Notes under the pieces: model-generated | What the model saw: only the letters and a program-made list of their open reading frames with translations | Told to the model about the DNA's origin: nothing | The model's database searches: none | Made by a program: the position numbers and the translations under genes | Source: a virus | Direction: 5' to 3' (one strand) | IMG/VR virus record: IMGVR_UViG_3300042449_001328 | Location: 1-64,000 of that record | DNA: 64,000 nt | In this document: piece by piece, positions 6,044 to 13,572 of the stretch | How positions within the stretch are numbered: position 1 is the stretch's first letter | Layout: every line of letters begins with the position of its first letter

Positions 6044-6224
6044 AATTTCGTTTACATTTGTTAGTGGCAGTTAACTCACCGCCAACATTGTGTTTGAGTA
6101 ATTTTCGTTCACGTTCCAAAACAACAGCTTCATCAAGTAATGAAACTATATATCTAACATCAATCATTGATACTTCGCCAATTTCTCCAGCTATCAATAT
6201 TTGTTCTTTAGTATATTTTTTCAT
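6009..6224 (-). CDS. Hypothetical protein coupled to primase, with array junction in its 3' end
   Basis: A 71-residue protein, MKKYTKEQILIAGEIGEVSM onward, whose ATG overlaps the primase stop (ATGA), so it belongs to the replication operon. Its last third spans a GTTAGTGGC box at 6060-6068 that looks like a cassette end. The C-terminal residues are therefore probably not original, and this is the right-hand limit of the array. Helical, family unknown. Confidence 0.6.
   Translation of the reverse strand: MKKYTKEQILIAGEIGEVSMIDVRYIVSLLDEAVVLERERKLLKHNVGGELTATNKCKRNYETLIHKIPLL
6060..6086. other. Rightmost cassette-type box
   Basis: GTTAGTGGC (6060-6068) matches the box type used throughout the array. 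A short imperfect palindrome follows (GGCAGTTAACTCACCGCC, 6066-6083). No partner box to its right was found, so it may be the fossil outer edge of the array. Confidence 0.35.
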
Positions 6225-7195
6225 AAATAATCTAAGTTTATTTGCATAAAATTAACACTTTTTGTCATAAGTTCCAATGATTGTTCCTCATTTATATCTC
6301 CAGGGTCAAATCCGTTTAAATGAGCTACCCTTACCTCAAAATGGGTTGATAGGTATGCAGCTATTGTTTTTACTTTATCCAAAACGTCAGCTTCAAACCA
6401 TAACCAAATGACAGTCAAGCCTTTATCCTTTAGTAGTTGAACTTGTTGTTCACTTATCTTAGCACCAAATGTAGCCACGCACTTTAACCAATCTTGAGTG
6501 TGTAACTGTAGATTATAATCTGTCTTTGTCTTTGACAATATACCTTCCACTAGGATTACATCAGTTGTTTTGCCTTTTATTATTTCATCGTATCCAAACA
6601 GCATTTTACTGAAATCACTCATCGAGTTCTCATAACGTAGGTACTTTTTGCCCCCTGTTTTTTTTATTTCTTCATTGTAAGCATCTATCCATGCTTTGCT
6701 TTTTATAGACCTTGACACATATCCTGTTATCTTGCCTTCCATTTCAACTAGGAAAGTAATGTAGTCTTTCTTTAGTCTTGATACTCCTATCTTATATTGC
6801 TCGAATTGATAGGACTGCATTCCTCTTTCGTTTTGAAGATATTCGTTTTCAAATACCCTCTTCCATCCTACAGGAGGTTGAACTTCTGGTAATTCTTGTT
6901 GCTGTATTATGTCTTCACTTGTTTCAAATACATCTAGCAATAATCCTTCTGGGTCTATTTCTCTTTCTTGTACAAATTCTTTAAATTTATTTAAGTGTTT
7001 TAAAAGTGTGTATATATTCCCCGTGAAGCCACATTTGGACTTTCTGAAGCAACTGAACGGGTGGTTATTTTCTACAATAGAAATTCCAAACTCATCATGA
7101 CCACACTGAGGGCATAACCCGTAAATATCTTTACCGTCAGAACTGGGTCTTGGATTGGATATGAGTTGCTGCAACTGGTCTTTTGTGAGTTTCAT
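6221..7195 (-). CDS. DnaG-like primase
   Basis: The 324-residue protein should make RNA primers at the phage fork. A zinc-binding head is visible: C28-x2-C31 (CPQC) followed by C49 and C55 (SCFRKSKCG). The middle resembles the RNA-polymerase domain, and a TOPRIM-like core is present: VILVEGIL (acidic E217) followed by VIWLWFEAD (about 262-270). It is shorter than bacterial DnaG (about 600) and lacks the C-terminal helicase-binding domain, as in many phage primases. It is followed in the same operon by overlapping small genes, and the helicase lies upstream. Confidence 0.85.
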   Translation of the reverse strand: MKLTKDQLQQLISNPRPSSDGKDIYGLCPQCGHDEFGISIVENNHPFSCFRKSKCGFTGNIYTLLKHLNKFKEFVQEREIDPEGLLLDVFETSEDIIQQQELPEVQPPVGWKRVFENEYLQNERGMQSYQFEQYKIGVSRLKKDYITFLVEMEGKITGYVSRSIKSKAWIDAYNEEIKKTGGKKYLRYENSMSDFSKMLFGYDEIIKGKTTDVILVEGILSKTKTDYNLQLHTQDWLKCVATFGAKISEQQVQLLKDKGLTVIWLWFEADVLDKVKTIAAYLSTHFEVRVAHLNGFDPGDINEEQSLELMTKSVNFMQINLDYL

Positions 7196-7422
7196 TGCTC
7201 TAATATTCTCTTGTTAACAATTAAACAAGCATTTTCAAAAGTAAAACCTTTGTCTATTAAATCTTTGCGAAAACATCGCTTTTCTAAAACTCGTTTTGCT
7301 GATTCACTCCGTTCTCCCAAATCTAAGTTTGCGATGGCTTGTAGTCTTTCAGGGCTTCCCATACTACCAATACTGTTTATGTAGCTGTTGATGCTACCGT
7401 ATTTTTCAATTAAATGATCCAT
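7192..7422 (-). CDS. Hypothetical protein, 76 residues
   Basis: A helical, basic protein starting MDHLIEKYGSINSYINSIGS. Its stop overlaps the primase start, so translation is coupled. A small accessory role in replication is possible by position, but no family is recognised. Confidence 0.6.
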   Translation of the reverse strand: MDHLIEKYGSINSYINSIGSMGSPERLQAIANLDLGERSESAKRVLEKRCFRKDLIDKGFTFENACLIVNKRILEQ

Positions 7423-7424
7423 AA

Positions 7425-7868
7425 TTATTGTTTGCTTAATTTTGTTTCATTTGATTTTATTCTAACTTTTAAGCTGTGTAGTGGGCATGTTACCCATCCA
7501 TCGCTATCGCATTTTTCGTTTGACAAATCGTATCCTTTATGTGGACATTTTAATTTTTCTAAATTTTTGTAATTTAATTTTGAATTAGATATAAAGGTGT
7601 CTGGTGTTCTATACAAATGTTCTTTAAAATACATCCTTCTTTTTCGGTAACATATTTTTATTAAAAAATTTGGATCGTTTTCAATTCTAGTGGTATTTAT
7701 TTTTTTCAATAAATTCTTATGATGTTTTTTGCTTATAAACCTAAAATCTACATGATAGTGTGGTGTCATTTGACCGTTCTCTTTATCGTGATGCAAATGA
7801 TTGTATATAGGCACAATTAGCCTTTCAGGAAAAGATAATACAGCGCAAGGGACTTTGTGTTTTATCAT
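7425..7868 (-). CDS. Rieske-type [2Fe-2S] protein
   Basis: The C-terminal third carries the complete Rieske cluster pattern C-x-H-x17-C-x2-H: C108-P-H110 (KCPHKGYDLS) and C128-P-L-H131 (TCPLHSLKV). This should bind a [2Fe-2S] cluster with two Cys and two His. Residues 1-100 are basic and unlike Rieske oxygenase or bc1 proteins. At 147 residues it is longer than a bare Rieske ferredoxin. It sits between primase and helicase and overlaps the helicase stop, so it is expressed with replication genes. An electron-transfer or redox-sensing role, or a partner for a host oxygenase, are all open. Confidence 0.8.
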   Translation of the reverse strand: MIKHKVPCAVLSFPERLIVPIYNHLHHDKENGQMTPHYHVDFRFISKKHHKNLLKKINTTRIENDPNFLIKICYRKRRMYFKEHLYRTPDTFISNSKLNYKNLEKLKCPHKGYDLSNEKCDSDGWVTCPLHSLKVRIKSNETKLSKQ

Positions 7869-9250
7869 TTTTGCTTTGGAGCGTTCTTTATTATCTTGTT
7901 ATTGATGGGGTCCCAAAATCTTTTGTTGGTCTCTTGTATGTCTATAAATCTGCCTTTATTTCTATCTTGTGCTATATGATAAGTAGATTCCCATGAAAGT
8001 ATTTTTTGAAACCTGAATGCCTCTTCATGTATGCGCATTATGTCTTTATCATTTTCATCGTCTGTTTGATTTAAAGTAATTGTATAAGCAAAGGGGTCTA
8101 CTGTAGCTTTTAAATTTGAAATATTCTCTCTTGTGATAACAAAATTAGGATCGTTGTAATCTTTTTTCTCTATACTAGATGCTTGAGTGGCAGTGGCGCA
8201 AAATATTTTAAACTCAGTTGCTATGTTGACAATTTTTTCCGCAACAGCTAATTTTTTAGCCCTCTCCCCCTCTGCATTAGTTCCATATCTCTTTCCGTCA
8301 CCTGGATCAAATTTTTCAAGATAATCAAAAATTGCCCATTTTATATTATACTCCTTCATTAAATCCAATATAGCTTGCCTACACTCTGCTATGGAAGCAG
8401 AATTAAATTGTTCATAAGAAACAATGAATATTTCCCCACATTGAGCTAGGAAAGATTTTCTAGCCTTTTCAATAGTCTCTACATCTTTGCCTGTCAAATC
8501 CCCTTTCCTTATATCCATCATAGGCACACCAGTCCACATTGCATCATAAGCATCTTCAACTTCTGATTTTGTACCTTCAGCTTGAAAATGAATTCCATTA
8601 TGCCCCCTGAAAGCCAAATTGTGACCTATTGATCTCAAACAAGTACTTTTACCTACTCCTTTTCTAGCAATCACTAACATTGCCCTTCCAGGTTCAACCC
8701 CTCCCTTAGTGTGATAATCAAAAGCAGGTATGCCAATAGGCCACTTTACATTTGTAAAATCCCTTTGCTTTCTTTCTTGTTGCCGTCTATCAAAATCAGA
8801 AAATACTCTAGTGTGAAGTTTTGAAGTTAAACAAAATGAGTTTATCTCTTTGCTCTCCTTCTCAAGCAGCAACATAGCTTTCTCATGTTCCTGCTTATTG
8901 TACATCTCCTTAACGTCTTCATGTAGTTTTTGAAACCTGCCTTTCTTGATGAAAGATTCAAAGGACTGCATGATCTGGTCTTTACTATCATGTATTGAAG
9001 TTTCCCTAATGTTGTTCAGTACATTTATCAAGGAAGGTTTTTGAGGCAAGTTTTGAGATAATGTCCCTAAAGTAGGGATTTTTGAATGTATGCCATGATA
9101 GTCAAATATGTATTTAAAAACTTCTTTATACTCCTCTCCTTTTATGAAAGAATAATTCAAATGCTGTTTGACAATCTCTGTCACATCTTGACTAGATAGA
9201 CATAGCTTTGCCAGCTCGTTGAGATAGTTGCTTGAAAGTTTATCTGACAT
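7865..9250 (-). CDS. DnaB-like replicative helicase
   Basis: A 461-residue RecA-fold ATPase expected to unwind DNA as a hexamer. The N-terminal 150 residues are helical, as in DnaB, where that region binds primase. The ATPase domain begins near GGVEPGRAMLVIARKGVGKS; the Walker A motif is about residues 195-203. A hydrophobic strand ending in D (KWAIFDYLEKFDPG) fits Walker B, and a Q-containing TATQAS segment follows. Start and stop overlap neighbouring genes, placing it in the primase operon. Confidence 0.88.
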   Translation of the reverse strand: MSDKLSSNYLNELAKLCLSSQDVTEIVKQHLNYSFIKGEEYKEVFKYIFDYHGIHSKIPTLGTLSQNLPQKPSLINVLNNIRETSIHDSKDQIMQSFESFIKKGRFQKLHEDVKEMYNKQEHEKAMLLLEKESKEINSFCLTSKLHTRVFSDFDRRQQERKQRDFTNVKWPIGIPAFDYHTKGGVEPGRAMLVIARKGVGKSTCLRSIGHNLAFRGHNGIHFQAEGTKSEVEDAYDAMWTGVPMMDIRKGDLTGKDVETIEKARKSFLAQCGEIFIVSYEQFNSASIAECRQAILDLMKEYNIKWAIFDYLEKFDPGDGKRYGTNAEGERAKKLAVAEKIVNIATEFKIFCATATQASSIEKKDYNDPNFVITRENISNLKATVDPFAYTITLNQTDDENDKDIMRIHEEAFRFQKILSWESTYHIAQDRNKGRFIDIQETNKRFWDPINNKIIKNAPKQK

Positions 9251-9852
9251 TAGTACCCTCTGTTTTTAAACAATATTGGATTGACCGCTTTCAATATGCT
9301 TTTGCAAGATTTCTTTTGGAGACACGTTACGCAAACAGGACTTCTATGATTGTATAGAGTGGTCAAGGTAGCACAAGAATAAAGCCTTGCTTCTGTGTCT
9401 GGCAACCTGCTTTTATTGGCCTCTTCTATTGGGTTTGTGGAAAGATAGTTTATCTTTTCTGACTGCTCTTCTTTTACCAAAGCTGCCCTTAGTTCATCTA
9501 GGTTTATGGAGTTCTCTCTCAACCACTCTTTTGTATAGTAGTCTTCGCCATCTTTTCTTTCAATGAATCTTTTCAACAGCTTTTTCCCCGCTATCCAGTT
9601 CAATGAGATATTCCTTTTCAAGTGTTTAGAATCAAAATAGTGAAATCCAAAACTAAAGTAGTCTATCAGATAATTTATCCCAACTACTTCAGGCCCATAT
9701 TGGACTGACAATAGTTTGACAAAATTCTCGACTACTTTTCTTTGATTGGCTACGCTGAGATCTAATTTAAACGAGCTCTTGTACTTCTTGTTATAGAAGA
9801 ACTCAAACAGCCTAACGATGTGACGTTCGCTGTCTCTTCTCTGCTCGCTCAT
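9250..9852 (-). CDS. Hypothetical replication-operon protein, 200 residues
   Basis: A mostly helical, basic protein, MSEQRRDSERHIVRLFEFFY onward. The C-terminus has C-x2-C-x4-C-type cysteines (VCVTCLQKKSC). Its stop overlaps the helicase start. A helicase loader or DNA-binding accessory is possible by position, but no motif confirms it. Confidence 0.65.
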   Translation of the reverse strand: MSEQRRDSERHIVRLFEFFYNKKYKSSFKLDLSVANQRKVVENFVKLLSVQYGPEVVGINYLIDYFSFGFHYFDSKHLKRNISLNWIAGKKLLKRFIERKDGEDYYTKEWLRENSINLDELRAALVKEEQSEKINYLSTNPIEEANKSRLPDTEARLYSCATLTTLYNHRSPVCVTCLQKKSCKSILKAVNPILFKNRGY

Positions 9853-10051
9853 CGTATATCTTTATCATTTCATTGATGCCAGCGGCCAGTGCTTGAAAGT
9901 CTTCTGGCTGGATTCTGAGGACGGTATCCCCCTCTTTGTTGACTACATCAATTGTAGAACCTTCGTCTATCTCCCAAGTGGCGTCTTCAAAATCATCATT
10001 GGGGTCAGTGGGGTCTATATCCCTATACAAAATACCAGCTTTTAGGATCAT
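9812..10051 (-). CDS. Acidic hypothetical protein, 79 residues
   Basis: Starts MILKAGILYRDIDPTDPNDD. It is very acidic in the first half and helical in the second, and overlaps the following gene by 41 bp. It is probably the first gene of the replication operon. Family unknown. Confidence 0.55.
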   Translation of the reverse strand: MILKAGILYRDIDPTDPNDDFEDATWEIDEGSTIDVVNKEGDTVLRIQPEDFQALAAGINEMIKIYDERAEKRQRTSHR

Positions 10052-10099
10052 AAAGATTTGTGTGTTAAGATTACAAGTGTAAAATTAACAACAAAATCT

Positions 10100-10675
10100 C
10101 TAAACCCAATCAAAAGTCAAAGAAATATTTTCTTGGGTCTCAGGAAAGTAGACTTTGTTCATGATGTCCACGTATTGTTGAGTGGTCAAAGGGTCTATAA
10201 ATGAAGCCTTTAAGGTTCTCTTTATGTATATGGCTAGGTAGTTGCCATTGTCTAAGTTAGGCAATTGTAGGGCATTATCTATGCCTACTGCGTTTTGAAA
10301 CATGACCGTGTATGGAGTGGCGTATATTGAGCTTAATTGTTCACTTAAAAGGTCACCGCATTCGTCTGCCGTGACAGGGGCGTAACCTATTTGATATTCG
10401 CATACATTGCTGTCTGACAATGGATCGCCTGATTGGGGGTAGGTAAAATAGGCTTTTAATGAAGTTTTTGTTGGTGCGCTGGAGGATTTGATTGCTATTG
10501 CCCTAAACTCAGGTTTGTTCTGAGTTTTTGTAAAAGCACTGATGTCCCCAAACACATTCCTTATAGTAGCATTGGGTATGGATGTAGAACTTATATACCC
10601 TCCTAAAGACTTAGAAGAGTCTTGTTGTATAGCGTTAAACTTAGAAGCTCCAGTATAGTATAAAATTAAACTCAT
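10100..10675 (-). CDS. Putative virion or tail-tip protein, 191 residues
   Basis: A beta-rich protein starting MSLILYYTGASKFNAIQQDS, with no charged coiled coils. It is the last gene of the long tail/fibre module and has a promoter-type box about 63 bp upstream. The composition resembles the flanking fibre and baseplate genes. The specific role is not recognised. Confidence 0.5.
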   Translation of the reverse strand: MSLILYYTGASKFNAIQQDSSKSLGGYISSTSIPNATIRNVFGDISAFTKTQNKPEFRAIAIKSSSAPTKTSLKAYFTYPQSGDPLSDSNVCEYQIGYAPVTADECGDLLSEQLSSIYATPYTVMFQNAVGIDNALQLPNLDNGNYLAIYIKRTLKASFIDPLTTQQYVDIMNKVYFPETQENISLTFDWV

Positions 10676-10738
10676 TGATTATCAGTTAGTTACAAACTAT
10701 TAGGTGAAAGTTAAAATTTTTGTTACTATATTTATGGC

Positions 10739-10752
10739 ATAAAAATACTAAA
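10739..10752 (-). promoter_or_regulatory. Promoter-type box, copy 1
   Basis: Minus-strand TTTAGTATTTTTAT, 63 bp before the start of gene 10100-10675. It also lies just upstream of the plus-strand gene at 10760, but in the opposite orientation to it. Confidence 0.5.
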
Positions 10753-10759
10753 AACATTT

Positions 10760-11236
10760 ATGAAAACAAAATTTATTATTTTATTGATTTCATCTATCCT
10801 ATTTAGATGTATAGTTGTAGAACCTATAACACCAAATTACAATTTTCCAAAAGAGATTGCACCCTATGTGGATAAATTTTTACTTGAAGGAAAAAAAAGA
10901 GGTTTGGATATTGATTTAAAAGGTTTAAAAATATTTTATCAAGATTCTTTGCCATACAATCAATATCAAGGGTACTATTATCCAAACACGCACTCTATTT
11001 ATATAAAAAAAGGAATTGAACCTTATTTAGTCTTCAATGAATTCCCAGAAGAACTGATTATGCACGAACTTGGTCACGGTATTTTAAAAAGAGACCATAT
11101 TTACGACAAACTAGAAAATGGAGATTTTAAATCAGTTATGGCCACTCCTTATGTTGGATGGTCAAGAAATAGAGAAAAAGAACAACATTATTATGATGAA
11201 TTATTTGATAAATCACAATTCAATACTTTGAAGTAA
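10760..11236 (+). CDS. Secreted zincin-like metallopeptidase candidate
   Basis: This is the only supported plus-strand gene in the window. The 158-residue product starts with a hydrophobic export signal (residues 1-20, possible lipidation Cys17 in LFRC). The motif HELGHGILKRDH (102-113) gives an HExxH zinc site with a third His after six residues. VMATP (126-130) resembles a metzincin Met-turn, though metzincins have five residues between the second and third His. Inserted between tail genes on the opposite strand, it looks like a moron: cargo expressed independently, perhaps in a lysogen, and acting at the cell surface. Protease activity is inferred. Confidence 0.6.
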   Translation: MKTKFIILLISSILFRCIVVEPITPNYNFPKEIAPYVDKFLLEGKKRGLDIDLKGLKIFYQDSLPYNQYQGYYYPNTHSIYIKKGIEPYLVFNEFPEELIMHELGHGILKRDHIYDKLENGDFKSVMATPYVGWSRNREKEQHYYDELFDKSQFNTLK

Positions 11237-11242
11237 ATTCTT

Positions 11243-13534
11243 TTAAGGTAAGTATTGAATTGTTACCCATCCACGATTAAATGATGTGGCATTAAAGTCA
11301 ATTGAATCAAAAGCCCCAGTATCTGTTCTTTGTAATATAATATTAGTTGGTCCTATAGAAAGAACTGATCCAGAAGTCAATCCGTTAAGAAAATTAACAA
11401 CTTGCAGATCGTAAAAAAAAGAATCATCATCTCTTCTTATCATTACCGAAACCGTTCTTATTTTCAAGAAATCAGATAATCCATGGGCTACGTTTGTAGA
11501 CGAATTTGCGTCCATATTCCAATCTCCAATATTAATTACTTTTGTAATTAAACCTCCTAAAGCATTAACTACCGCTGCTTGAGTTACAGAACCATCTACA
11601 TTCGATGCAGATAAATCTGTGTATAACTTAGCAATACCAGCTGTTGTGTTAGTGGCATTAGCAATTACATCATCTTTAGATATATAATCAAAGAACCTCC
11701 AATTAGAGCCATCAAAATAAAGCTCAACGGTCAAATTGTTTGCTAGGATTTGAGAAATGTAAAAGGCACTTGATATGTTAAGGATAGTTGTTCCAGGGCT
11801 ACCTGAGTTGATGTAGTTTTGAGTGATTATAAGGCTATTGCCTCCAATAGTTATGTTGCCCCTCAAGTCCAATTTAAAGCTGTTGCCTTGTATAGCCCCA
11901 GAGGTAGATATGTTTATATAATGGTTGACAGAGAAAGCATAAGGGCTTGTAGGGGTGTTAAATATCTGTCTTTGTTTGGCTACACCAACGGTCAAAGTTG
12001 TAACTGGGTTTGCATTGTCAAACAATCTGGTTTCAACTCCAAACAAGTCGCCTGTGGTAATGCCGTTTATTACGTTTATGTAGGCATTGGTAGGTTGAGT
12101 TAACCTAATGTATCCAGCAGTAAAACTTGAAGTGTATGGGTATCTAACGGGTACGTTAAGTGATCCGTCGTTGTTGAAAGAACTCTCTCTAAGGTAACCA
12201 ACTGAGTGTGATGGAGGCTGTCTGTAAGTGCCATTGGCGTTAAAGTGCTTGTAGCGATACCTAAAACCATAATCACATGTTGGTGCAGAGAATACTGTCA
12301 AGGGTATTTGTGCGCTGTATTGATTGATAGGGTACACGTAACGCTCCCAATTTATAAGTTCAGTGTTTGTAACGTCCTTTGCAAAAAACAACTCAATCTC
12401 TTCTACGTTAGGTGCAACCGTCAATTTATAAGCGGTGTCGGTGAACTTACTTGAATCAAGTACATCTACAGTCAAGTTTATTTGGCTGCCTGAACGAGAG
12501 CTTGCACTGATGTTTAAATAAGAGCCGTCTTTTAAGTAAAGTCTCCAGCCATCAAAATCTCCGTTGGTAAAATCTGAAGTAGTGAGAAACTTACCTCCCG
12601 AACCTGAGTTTAAGGTAACTAAGTTAGTGTTGGTGTTAATAGTCCAGTTATCACTAGAGAAAGCCCACTCTACATTAACTAGGTTTTTGCTCCTAGGTGA
12701 AAATACATCGTCAAACTTTACAGAAGTTACAGCAATCAAAGGATTGGCTGCGTCTGGGAATACGTCTATCTCATATCCTGTTACTGATTTATAAATACTG
12801 TTTCTCTTATCTTCAATGTTCAAAGTGCTTCCGTTCCTTCTTACTCTGGCTAAGAAAAATTCAGTACCGCTTATTGAAGATGGAGGTGTGTTTAAAACAG
12901 ACTCTGCAACCAAAGTCATCAAACAACTGTCGTATTGGAATATCTCTTTATCCCCACTAGAAGGGACTGCGTCAGGGGTGAAGCTGCCTATAACTGCATA
13001 TTGAATATTGCTTTCTGCTGAGAATACGCCTGACAAAACTGAGGATGTGTTGCTTATAACTTCAGTTACATCATATTCACCTGTATTTAATACAGAACCA
13101 ACAAATTTAATCCTTGCTGGTATGTTTGGGTTACCCCTCAACACCTCTGTGAACAAAGTACCGTTGCCAGCCAAATTGCCTGAAGCATCTATTGTCACAG
13201 TTCCAGTCTCTGTAGAAGAATATTGAAAAGCTATCTTGACCCAATACCATGAATTGTCATTAGGTACAGAAAAGTTATCAAAGGCTGGTTTGGTTATAAG
13301 CTGACCACTTGAGTTTACCGCCACTCCATTAGCCCCTTGAATTGTCCCTACGTTAGTTCCTTGGCTTATTTTAAAGTTATTGAAGTTTCCGTTTATGGAA
13401 TTGTTGAACAAGCCATATGAAATTGAATTTTGCAGAAATATCTTGCGAAATCCGTCATCGTCCATGAATTTTTTAAAACGATTGAGCTCTTGACTTTCGA
13501 GAAAAAGATCGGGACTAAACTTGACGTATGACAT
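11243..13534 (-). CDS. Large tail fibre / baseplate-associated protein
   Basis: A 763-residue beta-rich Ser/Thr/Asn-rich protein, MSYVKFSPDLFLESQELNRF onward. The N-terminal 100 residues may attach to the baseplate (FKKFMDDDGFRKIFLQNSIS). The rest has many short beta repeats and a C-terminal part (NIGDWNMDANSSTNVAHGL) typical of fibre tips. It lies at the distal end of the fibre cluster after the other baseplate genes. Receptor binding is inferred. Confidence 0.6.
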   Translation of the reverse strand: MSYVKFSPDLFLESQELNRFKKFMDDDGFRKIFLQNSISYGLFNNSINGNFNNFKISQGTNVGTIQGANGVAVNSSGQLITKPAFDNFSVPNDNSWYWVKIAFQYSSTETGTVTIDASGNLAGNGTLFTEVLRGNPNIPARIKFVGSVLNTGEYDVTEVISNTSSVLSGVFSAESNIQYAVIGSFTPDAVPSSGDKEIFQYDSCLMTLVAESVLNTPPSSISGTEFFLARVRRNGSTLNIEDKRNSIYKSVTGYEIDVFPDAANPLIAVTSVKFDDVFSPRSKNLVNVEWAFSSDNWTINTNTNLVTLNSGSGGKFLTTSDFTNGDFDGWRLYLKDGSYLNISASSRSGSQINLTVDVLDSSKFTDTAYKLTVAPNVEEIELFFAKDVTNTELINWERYVYPINQYSAQIPLTVFSAPTCDYGFRYRYKHFNANGTYRQPPSHSVGYLRESSFNNDGSLNVPVRYPYTSSFTAGYIRLTQPTNAYINVINGITTGDLFGVETRLFDNANPVTTLTVGVAKQRQIFNTPTSPYAFSVNHYINISTSGAIQGNSFKLDLRGNITIGGNSLIITQNYINSGSPGTTILNISSAFYISQILANNLTVELYFDGSNWRFFDYISKDDVIANATNTTAGIAKLYTDLSASNVDGSVTQAAVVNALGGLITKVINIGDWNMDANSSTNVAHGLSDFLKIRTVSVMIRRDDDSFFYDLQVVNFLNGLTSGSVLSIGPTNIILQRTDTGAFDSIDFNATSFNRGWVTIQYLP

Positions 13535-13572
13535 TTTTAATTTTTTATTTTTATTGCAAATCAGTTAATGTT

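Noticed and set aside
1000-6086. CRISPR array
   Set aside because: Units are genes of varying length and the repeats are imperfect palindromes that differ between copies, without constant repeats or spacers.
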